Assembly (NCBI GenBank): GCA_002361775.1
Contig: DETV01000073.1
Span: 1-44,702 of the forward strand
DNA length: 44,702 bases
DNA from: Eubacterium sp. UBA3279
GTDB lineage: Bacteria; Bacillota; Clostridia; Lachnospirales; Lachnospiraceae
Direction: 5' to 3'
The notes beneath the pieces are model-generated. The model worked only from the letters and a program-made list of their open reading frames with translations. It made no database searches and had not been told where the DNA came from. The number at the start of each line of letters is the position of its first letter. Positions within the stretch are counted from its first letter, which is position 1. This document shows positions 16,001-22,024 of the stretch, one piece after another. Both the position numbers and the translations under genes were made by a program.

Positions 16001-16894
16001 ATAGAAGATTATATGGCGGCGCTGGAATCTTCTGTGGATGTGGGGCATGGCGATGTGGAGCGAAGTTCATATATTGTTGTGGCTTCTGATCTGGAAAAAT
16101 TCAAAAAATTTGTAAATCTGAAAAACCGGATTACAAAAGAAGTATATGAAATGGATGGAGAAGGGATCATTATCACAGAAAAGCTGGCAAAGCTTCTGGA
16201 CGTGGAAGAAGGAGACAGGATTTATCTGAAAGATGGAGACACGGAAAAGATGGATGTGACAGTCAGCCATGTCGTTGAGAATTATTTCTTCCATTATGTG
16301 TATATGTCCCCGGAAGTATACGAAAAATTATATGGAGAAGCTCCGGAGTATACAGAAATATTTACTATTAACGCAGAAAACACAGAGGAATTTGAAGAGG
16401 CTTTTCAGGGACGGTATATGAAATATCCCGGAGTGTTGAATGTATCTTTTCTGAGTTCGGTCAACGACAGGGTTTCGGATATGCTCAAGAGTCTGGATTC
16501 TGTTATTTATGTAATTGTGATTGCAGCGGGAATGTTAGCTTTTGTGGTACTGTATAATCTGAATAATATTAATATCAGTGAACGGCGGAGAGAATTAGCC
16601 ACGCTGAAGGTACTGGGATTTTATGAACTGGAAGTGTCCCAATATGTATTCCGGGAAAATGTGGTTCTTACTGTAATCGGTTCCATGGTGGGAGTCGTAT
16701 TTGGACTTATTCTTCATCGTTTTGTTATATTAACCGCAGAAATTGATTTGATGATGTTTGGCCGGAATATTAAATTTGCCAGTTTTTTCTACAGTATTTT
16801 GCTGACTTTTCTGTTTTCTTTCTTGGTAAATTTGTTTATGCATTTTAAATTACGTAAGCTGGATATGGTAGAATCCATGAAAAGCGTGGAATAA
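13070..16894 (+). CDS. FtsX-like ABC permease with very long extracytoplasmic coiled coil
   Basis: The 1274-residue permease has a first membrane helix (about 20-40), an extracellular domain (about 45-260), a coiled coil (about 264-713), an FtsX domain with three helices (about 744-870, MTRMVEENRTQIGTLKALGY), a helix with a second extracellular domain (about 915-1130), and a second FtsX block (from about 1145, NINISERRRELATLKVLGF). The coiled coil is built from near-uniform seven-residue units of the form xxGxxxL, about 18 before and 17 after a proline-bearing turn at about 481-493. Such MacB-type pairs act on cell-envelope substrates or enzymes; no substrate can be named. The start follows a weak GATGG site, 4 bases after the ATPase gene. 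Confidence 0.88.
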   Translation: MKKKHILIKDFFVEIKNSRNRFLSILVIVLLGVAFFSGIRAASPDMELSADMYYDQAELMDIRVLSTLGLTEEDVKKIEEIEGVKEVNPSYSADVLCRLADSQPVLHVMMMTPDLNQVTVEEGRLPQKKNEIFMDRDFFQEFGYQIGDTVELFSGNEKENPLEDTLALSQFTIVGQGTSPFYLSLDRGTSRIGNGTVGGFALVTEEAFSMEAYTEIYLSVEGGEKELCYGDRYEEMIDQVQERLEDISDGQCQIRYARVRGDGQEDIDEAKQEITDAKKELQDAREKILDGEEKLEDGKKELSEKEKELEDGEETLKKESEKVDEGKQQLASARKELESKAALLKQKKSELEVGKKELAAKEQELTEGFVQLQKGEDELLAGEKQLEEGEQLLTEKEREISQGEEKFSQGEAALAQGKEKLNKEKQELEANAPLIEEGRKELENMKYQSAGLKEQLDSLTQKKNELSDGLAVLKQQYEEMLKLPVEEQDPEVLENLKVQIEDTEEKAGILSATISELENTYNQLEAGIRQVEELIQTYDEGVKALAKGESELAEQEAVLIQYQKELEAGKTALEQGKKELELKRKELEAGKKEVSASREKLEQGRDQILAAKKELQAGEQQITQGEAQLKEARQLLDSEESKLIQGEKELKKGKETLKDGQKEIKKAKKILKEKEEDLQEAKAEFDKESGEALEEIRDGEEELEKAQKELDDLEVPTWYVLGRDSIQTYVEYEQDSQRIEAIGKVFPAIFFLVAALICLTTMTRMVEENRTQIGTLKALGYSRRAIAGKYLWYAFLASFLGSVIGLVIGQLTLPVIIIRAYGILYNNLPVIRAPLYAGYSISSTALAVGVTVMAAGVASWRELKAVPASLMRPEAPKSGKRILLERIGFIWKHLSFSNKATARNLFRYKKRFFMTVLGIGGCMGLLMVGFGLRDSVMAIGEKQFGEIRIYSGAVSLDMDSSEEERKEVWNNIQTDPDIEDYMAALESSVDVGHGDVERSSYIVVASDLEKFKKFVNLKNRITKEVYEMDGEGIIITEKLAKLLDVEEGDRIYLKDGDTEKMDVTVSHVVENYFFHYVYMSPEVYEKLYGEAPEYTEIFTINAENTEEFEEAFQGRYMKYPGVLNVSFLSSVNDRVSDMLKSLDSVIYVIVIAAGMLAFVVLYNLNNINISERRRELATLKVLGFYELEVSQYVFRENVVLTVIGSMVGVVFGLILHRFVILTAEIDLMMFGRNIKFASFFYSILLTFLFSFLVNLFMHFKLRKLDMVESMKSVE

Positions 16895-16895
16895 C

Positions 16896-16924
16896 TTGCA
16901 AAATTCGTCAAATTGGAGTAAACT
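16896..16924 (+). promoter_or_regulatory. Promoter of the DUF6465 gene
   Basis: TTGCAA (16896-16901) and TAAACT (16919-16924) are 17 bases apart, directly after the permease stop codon. The following gene has a strong GAGGAGG ribosome site. Confidence 0.5.
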
Positions 16925-16973
16925 ACTCAGGTAATGTAAAGTGGACTGTTCGAATTGAGGAGGAAATGAAAAT

Positions 16974-17345
16974 ATGGCAGCCAAAAGAGTAGTTACTAAG
17001 GCAACAACAAAACCTGCTGTTGAAAAGAAGGCAGAAGTAAAGGCAGAGGCAGTAAAACCGGCTAAGGCAGCAGCCAAAACAGATGCAAAAGCAGCAGCGC
17101 CTGCTAAAACAGCTTCAAAGGCTCCGGCAAAGAAAGCACCGGCTAAAACTCAGGAAATTTGTATGCAGTTTGCCGGAAGAGAGATTCTGGATAAAGATCT
17201 CCTGGATAAAGTAAAAGAGATTTGGACAAAAGAGTTGGGCAATAAAGTAAAAGATCTTGTGGATTTGAAAATCTACGTAAAACCAGAAGAGTGTGCAGCT
17301 TATTATGTGATCAACGGTGATGTGACTGGAAGTTTTGAATTATAA
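16974..17345 (+). CDS. DUF6465 family protein with histone H1-like Ala/Lys/Pro tail
   Basis: The 123-residue protein has two parts. Residues 1-60 are almost entirely Ala, Lys, Pro, Val, Thr and Glu, with repeated AAK, PAK and APAK units like the tails of bacterial histone H1-like proteins. Residues about 61-123 form a compact domain (QFAGREILDKDLL to YYVINGDVTGSFEL) that I associate with DUF6465, common in Clostridia. The tail suggests nucleic acid or polyanion contact, but no activity is known. It is monocistronic: its own promoter upstream and a terminator 15 bases downstream. Confidence 0.8.
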   Translation: MAAKRVVTKATTKPAVEKKAEVKAEAVKPAKAAAKTDAKAAAPAKTASKAPAKKAPAKTQEICMQFAGREILDKDLLDKVKEIWTKELGNKVKDLVDLKIYVKPEECAAYYVINGDVTGSFEL

Positions 17346-17359
17346 TAAAATATGTGCAT

Positions 17360-17400
17360 AAAAGATGCCGGATATCAGAGATGATATCCGGTATCTTTTA
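17360..17400 (+). terminator. Intrinsic terminator of the DUF6465 gene
   Basis: A 17-base arm (17360-17376) pairs with 17383-17399 across loop AGAGAT, with a single G-U pair. The right arm ends in CTTTTA. AT-rich flanks make it partly symmetrical. Confidence 0.85.
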
Positions 17401-17440
17401 CGTTGAAAAGGTAAAATATTTTTCTGAAATCAGAAAGATA

Positions 17441-17469
17441 ATGACGAAAAAGCAGATAAATGATATAAT
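17441..17469 (+). promoter_or_regulatory. Promoter of the rubredoxin-ferredoxin pair
   Basis: ATGACG (17441-17446) and a perfect TATAAT (17464-17469) are 17 bases apart. The leader of about 80 bases contains two ribosome-site-like runs; the second, GGAGGG, precedes the coding start. Confidence 0.6.
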
Positions 17470-17556
17470 TGTGTTATTAGAAGAGTGTTGGGAATGTGAT
17501 GAAAAGGAGGAGTAACTGAGGGTGTGAAAAAACGAATATAGGAGGGATACAAAGCT

Positions 17557-18219
17557 ATGAAAAAAATGGTATGTTCGGTATGCTCGTATACTTACGATGA
17601 AGCAACAGGGATTCCTGAAGCAGGAATTGCTCCTGGTACTCTATGGGAAAATTTGCCTGAACAATGGAAATGTCCCTGGTGTGGAGCGGGGAAAGAAGCG
17701 TTTCGTGAAAAAAAAGAAGAGCAGGAAGAGGCCGGAGAGGTTATAATAGAAAAACCTCATGAAGAAAGAGAACTTTCTGCTATGGAATTGAGTGTTATTT
17801 GTTCCAATCTGGCGAGAGGGTGTGAGAAGCAGTACCTTTTGGAAGAATCAGAAAATTTTCAGAAACTTGCAGATTTTTTTAAGACAAAGGCTGAGTCATC
17901 ACAACAGGATGACAATCTTAAAATTTTGGAATTACTGGAAAAAGATTTATCGGTACATTATCCTTATGCAAATGCCAGAGCCGGGAAAGAAGGGGATCGG
18001 GGTGCGCTGCGATGTCTGGTATGGAGTGAAAAAGTAACAAGGATGCAGGAAGTTTTATTGAAAAGATACAGAACTGAGGGAGAAAAAATGTTGCAGTATA
18101 CGGGAGTCTATGTTTGTACCGTTTGCGGTTTTATTTATCTGGGTGATGCACCTCCCAAGCTGTGTCCTGTATGTAAAGTACCTGATTGGAAATTTGAGAG
18201 AATAGAGAGGAGGGCATAA
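17557..18219 (+). CDS. Double-rubredoxin protein with degenerate rubrerythrin-like core
   Basis: The 220-residue protein carries an N-terminal rubredoxin (Cys6/Cys9, Cys39/Cys42, with the KCPWCGAG knuckle) and a C-terminal rubrerythrin-type short rubredoxin (Cys187/Cys190, Cys203/Cys206). The helical middle (about 65-180) contains LARGCEKQYLLEESENFQKLADFF, which recalls rubrerythrin, but the ExxH diiron motifs are absent. It may be an electron carrier, or a redox partner in oxygen or peroxide defence, in an anaerobe. The gene is followed by a ferredoxin-like gene with a 1-base gap, so they are cotranscribed and probably work together. Confidence 0.8.
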   Translation: MKKMVCSVCSYTYDEATGIPEAGIAPGTLWENLPEQWKCPWCGAGKEAFREKKEEQEEAGEVIIEKPHEERELSAMELSVICSNLARGCEKQYLLEESENFQKLADFFKTKAESSQQDDNLKILELLEKDLSVHYPYANARAGKEGDRGALRCLVWSEKVTRMQEVLLKRYRTEGEKMLQYTGVYVCTVCGFIYLGDAPPKLCPVCKVPDWKFERIERRA

Positions 18220-18220
18220 G

Positions 18221-18688
18221 ATGGGAGAAAGATATGCGGTAAGAAATCTTCGACTTTGTACTAAAGATTGTCTGTGTCTGTATGTATGTCCCACAGGAGC
18301 AACGGATACAGAAGATAGTATTATTGACAAAAAGAAATGTATTGGCTGTGGAGAATGCGCAAAAGTCTGTCCTTCTTCTGCCATTTCCATGATGCCAAAA
18401 AAACTTCCTCCACAGCAGAAAAAAGAGAATTCGGTAACAGAAGCGTTGGGCATACTGATGCAGAGCAAATGTCAGGCGGAGGAAATAGCTTCAGAATTTC
18501 CGGATGCATTGAGTAGAGCTATCGAAAAATCCTGCCGTCTGATGGGGGAAGATATTTCCAGGGAAAGTGGTTATATGCTTCCTCAGAGCAAAAATACAAA
18601 AGAATTTCTGGAAAGTATCAAAGATTATCCGGATATTCCCCGCAAAATTGTAGAAGAATTATTAAGTTCCCTGCAATTTCATGAATAA
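18221..18688 (+). CDS. 4Fe-4S ferredoxin-type protein, partner of the double rubredoxin
   Basis: The 155-residue protein has two N-terminal iron-sulfur motifs. The second is canonical, CIGCGECAKVCP (Cys40, 43, 46, 50). The first is shifted: Cys13, Cys17, Cys19, Cys23 (CTKDCLCLYVCP), with the second cysteine one place later than in the usual C-x2-C-x2-C-x3-C. Residues 65-155 are a helical extension without recognised motifs. Each cluster would normally lend its fourth cysteine to the other site. The start ATG 18221 follows AGGAGGG and lies one base after the stop of the rubredoxin gene. Electron transfer between the two products is inferred from this arrangement. Confidence 0.8.
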   Translation: MGERYAVRNLRLCTKDCLCLYVCPTGATDTEDSIIDKKKCIGCGECAKVCPSSAISMMPKKLPPQQKKENSVTEALGILMQSKCQAEEIASEFPDALSRAIEKSCRLMGEDISRESGYMLPQSKNTKEFLESIKDYPDIPRKIVEELLSSLQFHE

Positions 18689-18693
18689 AAAAG

Positions 18694-18721
18694 CATCTGA
18701 CATAAAAATTCCGTCAGGTGA
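18694..18721 (+). terminator. Weak terminator-like hairpin after the ferredoxin gene
   Basis: CATCTGAC (18694-18701) pairs with GTCAGGTG (18713-18720), one G-U pair, followed by only ATTTG. It may slow rather than stop transcription into the next gene. Confidence 0.35.
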
Positions 18722-18744
18722 TTTGTCAGATAAGGAGAAGAATA

Positions 18745-19050
18745 ATGGCGCAAGGTGATGTGAGTTTTACCTTTATGGACAGGGTAAAGGAAGTTGAATT
18801 GAATATTGAAGATGGACGATGGCAGTCTGCGCTTGCCCTGGCATTAACCCTGCCGGATATTTGCGGAGGAATTGCATTTCCTGAAATTGTAAAAAAATAC
18901 CGGGACGGAAGGATTATGATGGATCGGCAAAAAAATCCTACCAGAGATGTGGGAGGACAGTATATCCGATGGTTTGATGAGTATGCCTTCGACTATTTTA
19001 AAATTAAACCGGAGACTTTGCGAAAAAGGGTACTGGATATTTTGGCGTAA
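18745..19050 (+). CDS. Small conserved protein of unknown function
   Basis: The protein has 101 residues from ATG 18745, which follows AAGGAGA; the longer upstream GTG reading (18718) crosses a hairpin and has no ribosome site. It is soluble and mixed helical, with GRWQSALALALTLPDICGG (about 26-44) and GGQYIRWFDEYAFDYF as the most family-like stretches. I recall longer homologues in gut Firmicutes that continue past the RWFDEY region, so this copy may be shortened at its C-terminus, but no frameshift extension could be found. No function is proposed. The next gene begins 11 bases downstream. Confidence 0.6.
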   Translation: MAQGDVSFTFMDRVKEVELNIEDGRWQSALALALTLPDICGGIAFPEIVKKYRDGRIMMDRQKNPTRDVGGQYIRWFDEYAFDYFKIKPETLRKRVLDILA

Positions 19051-19061
19051 GGGGGAAAAGC

Positions 19062-19379
19062 ATGGGATATATTATCGGGGCAGGGGGAGCAGTACTCTTT
19101 GTAAGTATGATTTTTCTGCTGATAAGCAAAGAAAAATCTTTAAGAGGAATTGAAAAACAGAGAAAAGAACTGGAGCAAGAAGTAAAAAGTATCCAAAGCG
19201 AATGCCGGAAAGCAGAAGAGAAAAATAAAAAAATATGGAAACTGGCAAACACCATTCATCTATATGCCGCTCTTTCGGAAGAAGAAATAAAGGTGGAAGC
19301 TGTAAAGCAAAAACAACAGGAAATTATGGATATGGCAGAAGAATTGCTTCGGATAGCAGAAAAACAGGAAGAAATGTAA
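19062..19379 (+). CDS. Small membrane-anchored coiled-coil protein
   Basis: The 105-residue protein has one N-terminal membrane helix (about 3-22, IIGAGGAVLFVSMIFLLI) followed by a charged helix that should form a coiled coil (about 27-105, with EKQRKELEQEVKSIQSECRK). No enzymatic motif is seen. A run of GGGGGAAAAG precedes the start. It is likely cotranscribed with the gene at 18745 and ends before a strong terminator. The function is unknown; the layout resembles small single-pass scaffolds. Confidence 0.6.
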   Translation: MGYIIGAGGAVLFVSMIFLLISKEKSLRGIEKQRKELEQEVKSIQSECRKAEEKNKKIWKLANTIHLYAALSEEEIKVEAVKQKQQEIMDMAEELLRIAEKQEEM

Positions 19380-19400
19380 AGTTAACCGGAATATGTACCT

Positions 19401-19445
19401 GGAGAGCGTGGGAATCCTTTTGGACTTCCAGCGCTCTCCTGTTTT
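19401..19445 (+). terminator. Intrinsic terminator
   Basis: A long stem pairs GGAGAGCGTGGGAATCC (19401-19417) with the arm ending at 19439, with a bulge, followed by TGTTTT. It separates the small plus-strand genes from the convergent spore-protein gene. Confidence 0.8.
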
Positions 19446-19460
19446 AACAGTAGTGTTCTG

Positions 19461-19688
19461 TTACATGTTGCTTCCCATACCGGAACCCTGGGACATCTGA
19501 CGTTCCTGGTTTTCGATCATTTTTTTAACCATGTAACCGCCTACAGATCCGTTCTGTTTGGAGGTCAGGTTTCCATTATAGCCATCTGTGAGCGGAACTC
19601 CCAGTTCATTGGCAACCTCAAATTTAAAACGATCTAATGCTCCTTTTGCTTCAGGTACTGCTGTTGAGTTACTAGAATTCTTAGACAT
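19461..19688 (-). CDS. Alpha/beta-type small acid-soluble spore protein
   Basis: The 75-residue protein is an alpha/beta SASP. Such proteins coat and protect DNA in the spore core and are degraded at germination. The conserved parts are ALDRFKFEVANELGV (residues about 17-31), which includes the germination protease cleavage region, and NGSVGGYMVKKMIENQE, plus the usual Asn-rich start and Gly/Met-rich end. Length is normal. The ribosome site on the minus strand is AAGGAGG. Expression in the forespore under sigma-G is expected from the family, but I could not place a convincing sigma-G promoter. It shows that the organism can sporulate or descends from a spore former. Confidence 0.95.
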   Translation of the reverse strand: MSKNSSNSTAVPEAKGALDRFKFEVANELGVPLTDGYNGNLTSKQNGSVGGYMVKKMIENQERQMSQGSGMGSNM

Positions 19689-19899
19689 TTTGATTTCCTC
19701 CTTGCATCGGTTGTTTTTTGTAACTTGTTGTTACGCTGATAGTATATGAATTAAATTCAAAAATACACTGGCAGTTTCTGGTTATAATAGTATAAGAAAA
19801 GAGTTTTTAGCTTCTTTATCTTCAAATACTTTGCTGTCGGATTTTCATGCTCTTATGAGCAGAGTGAAAGTAAAAATTAGCAAAATACAACAAAAACAA

Positions 19900-19928
19900 T
19901 TGAAGTATACTTTGAAATTTGATATAAT
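19900..19928 (+). promoter_or_regulatory. Promoter of the methylglyoxal-synthase-like gene
   Basis: TTGAAG (19900-19905) and perfect TATAAT (19923-19928) are 17 bases apart. In the region 19689-19899 a second TATAAT (19783-19788) lacks a usable -35 box, and nothing else is recognised. Confidence 0.65.
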
Positions 19929-19961
19929 AAAGCTAAATTTTCAGGAGAAGGCGGTTTTAGC

Positions 19962-20357
19962 ATGAATATTGGGATAATTGCACACAACAGCAAGAAAAGT
20001 CTGATTGAGGATTTTTGCATTGCATATAAGGGGATTTTAGCAAAACATGAGATTTATGCAACAGGTACTACAGGCCGCAGAATTGAAGAAGTAACCAATC
20101 TGCATGTACACAAGTTCCTGGCGGGATCTGTTGGCGGGGATAAACAATTTACAGCGATGATTGAGAGAAATGCTATGGATCTTGTGATTTTATTTCACAA
20201 TCCTAACATGACAAGTGGAAAAGAACCCAACGTTTACGAGATTGCCAGTTGCTGTGACCGGTATAATATTCCTGTAGCTACGAATATTGCTACGGCTGAG
20301 TCTCTGATTCTGGGACTGGAACGTGGGGATCTGGAATGGAGAGAGCAGATAAGATAA
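19962..20357 (+). CDS. Methylglyoxal synthase-like protein with altered active site
   Basis: The 131-residue protein has the full methylglyoxal synthase fold (IAHN, YATGTTG, GGD, IPVATNIATAE). Methylglyoxal synthase converts dihydroxyacetone phosphate to methylglyoxal and phosphate. Alignment to the E. coli enzyme is gap-free with an offset of 11. Asp60 matches catalytic Asp71. However Asp20, Asp91, His98 and Asp101 of E. coli are replaced by Asn9, Asn80, Lys87 and Asn90. The phosphate-loop SGP is also AGS. It may be a poor or different enzyme, or a regulatory protein. It precedes rsmD by 3 bases in an operon with coaD. The gene symbol mgsA is withheld for this reason. Confidence 0.75.
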   Translation: MNIGIIAHNSKKSLIEDFCIAYKGILAKHEIYATGTTGRRIEEVTNLHVHKFLAGSVGGDKQFTAMIERNAMDLVILFHNPNMTSGKEPNVYEIASCCDRYNIPVATNIATAESLILGLERGDLEWREQIR

Positions 20358-20360
20358 TTT

Positions 20361-20921
20361 ATGAGAGTAATAGCAGGAAAAGCAAGAAGTTTACGTTTGA
20401 AAACAATAGAAGGAATGGAAACACGTCCTACGACGGACAGAATCAAAGAGACATTATTTAATATGCTTCAGCCTTATCTGGCTGATTGCCGTTTCCTTGA
20501 TCTGTTTGCGGGAAGTGGTGGAATCGGCATCGAGGCATTAAGTCGGGGTGCTGATTTGTGTGTGTTTGTAGAGCAGCAGAAAAAAGCGGCAGATTGTATT
20601 CGGGAGAATCTTAAGTTTACCCGTTTGGATGGACAGGCGCAAGTGATAGTGTCTGATGCGGTATCAGCAGTGAAAAGAATGGATGGAGAAGCGCCCTTTC
20701 ATTGTATTTTTATGGATCCACCTTATAATAAAGGGTTGGAGCTTCAGGTGTTGGAAGTTTTAAAGGATACTTCGTTGATAGATGAAGATACGCTCATTGT
20801 GGTAGAAGCATCCCTTACCTGCAGTATGGCGGAGGTGGAACAGATGGGATATGAGATTATAAAAGAAAAATGTTATAAGACAAATCGTCATCTGTTTTTG
20901 AAAAAGGGAGGAAAAGTATGA
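20361..20921 (+). CDS. rsmD: 16S rRNA (guanine-966-N2)-methyltransferase RsmD
   Basis: The 186-residue protein is a SAM-dependent N2-guanine methyltransferase acting on 16S rRNA G966 of the small subunit. Motif I is FLDLFAGSGGIGIEALSRGA (about 47-66), and the catalytic DPPY motif is at about 118-121 (FMDPPYNKG). The start RVIAGKARSLRL and the segment TRPTTDRIKETLFNML are family signatures. Its last codons overlap coaD (ATGA), a pairing conserved across Firmicutes (ylbH-coaD in Bacillus). Confidence 0.95.
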   Translation: MRVIAGKARSLRLKTIEGMETRPTTDRIKETLFNMLQPYLADCRFLDLFAGSGGIGIEALSRGADLCVFVEQQKKAADCIRENLKFTRLDGQAQVIVSDAVSAVKRMDGEAPFHCIFMDPPYNKGLELQVLEVLKDTSLIDEDTLIVVEASLTCSMAEVEQMGYEIIKEKCYKTNRHLFLKKGGKV

Positions 20922-21394
20922 CAACAGCAGTTTATCCGGGATCATTTGATCCGGTTACTAATGGACATTTAGATGTTATTTCCAGAGGAGCGGAGCTTTT
21001 TGATAAAGTAATTGTCGGCGTTTTGCACAATTCTACAAAAAGTCCGTTGTTTTCTGTGGAAGAACGTGTTAAGATATTAAAGCAAGCGACAAAAAATCTG
21101 CCGAATGTGGAGATTAGATCATTTAGCGGTTTGTCTGTAGAATTTGCCAGACAGTGCGATGCCAAGGTGATTATCCGTGGATTGCGGGCAATCACAGATT
21201 TTGAATATGAACTTCAGATGGCACAGACAAACAGGGTGTTGGCTCCGGATATCGACACCATGTTTCTTACAACCAGTCTGGAATATGCATATCTCAGTTC
21301 CACTACAGTAAAAGAGGTGGCGGCTTTCGGTGGAGATATCACTAAATTTGTACCGGAATTTGTTGTTGATGAAGTACATAGAAAATTTTGTTAA
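20918..21394 (+). CDS. coaD: Phosphopantetheine adenylyltransferase
   Basis: The 158-residue enzyme performs the fourth step of coenzyme A synthesis, adenylating 4'-phosphopantetheine to dephospho-CoA. The nucleotidyltransferase motif is YPGSFDPVTNGHLDVI (about 5-20), including the T/HxGH site. RGLRAITDFEYELQMAQTNR and the SSTTVKEVA segment are conserved. Length matches the family. It overlaps rsmD by four bases (ATGA), implying translational coupling. Confidence 0.97.
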   Translation: MTTAVYPGSFDPVTNGHLDVISRGAELFDKVIVGVLHNSTKSPLFSVEERVKILKQATKNLPNVEIRSFSGLSVEFARQCDAKVIIRGLRAITDFEYELQMAQTNRVLAPDIDTMFLTTSLEYAYLSSTTVKEVAAFGGDITKFVPEFVVDEVHRKFC

Positions 21395-21412
21395 AATAAG
21401 GAGAGAATCATT

Positions 21413-22024
21413 ATGAGCAGCAGAATTGAACAGATTATTGAAGAAATTGAAGAGTTTGTGGAAAGCTGTAAGTACCAGCCATTGTCTACCACAAAGATTG
21501 TTGTTAATAAAGAAGAACTGGAAGAGCTTTTAAGAGAACTCCGGCTGAAAACTCCGGATGAGATTAAGAGATACCAGAAGATTATCAGTAATAAGGATGC
21601 GATTCTGGCAGATGCCCAGGCAAAAGCAGATGGTCTGATTGCTGAAGCCCAGGCAAAAACAAAAGAAATGGTCAGCCAGCACGAAGTTATGCAGCAGGCA
21701 TATGCTCAGGCAAATGAGACAATTGCCAATGCTAATAAACAGGCGCAGCAGATTCTTGATGAAGCTACCATTGACGCCAATAATATCCGTCTGAGCGCAA
21801 TTTCCTATACAGATGATATGCTGGCAAATCTGGAACAGATCATGTCTACAGCGATCAATGATTCCGGGGAAAAATACAGAGCGTTCCTTACTTCTGTTCA
21901 GAGCTGTTATGATGTGGTTACAAGAAACAGAAGTGAACTGTCTCCGCAGGTACCTGCATCTTCTGGAAATGAGACAGATGATATTACTTTTGAATCAGAT
22001 GATACTCTGGATGACGAGGAATAA
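21413..22024 (+). CDS. Coiled-coil protein of unknown function (coaD-ylbJ neighbourhood)
   Basis: The 203-residue protein is mostly helical: an acidic N-terminus (IEQIIEEIEEFVESCKYQPL), a long Ala/Gln/Glu-rich coiled coil (about 55-140, with repeated AQAKADGLIAEAQAK-like units) and a disordered acidic tail. The layout recalls DivIVA-like or ATP synthase b-subunit-like helices, and such proteins are often labelled ATPase, but no nucleotide-binding motif is present. The position just after coaD is shared by Lachnospiraceae. Its last 30 bases overlap the convergent ylbJ gene. The function is unknown; a structural role is a guess. Confidence 0.65.
   Translation: MSSRIEQIIEEIEEFVESCKYQPLSTTKIVVNKEELEELLRELRLKTPDEIKRYQKIISNKDAILADAQAKADGLIAEAQAKTKEMVSQHEVMQQAYAQANETIANANKQAQQILDEATIDANNIRLSAISYTDDMLANLEQIMSTAINDSGEKYRAFLTSVQSCYDVVTRNRSELSPQVPASSGNETDDITFESDDTLDDEE

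Noticed and set aside
19740..19790. Sigma-G promoter upstream of the SASP gene
   Set aside because: A TATACTA-like -10 box is present on the minus strand, but no -35 box lies at the required spacing.
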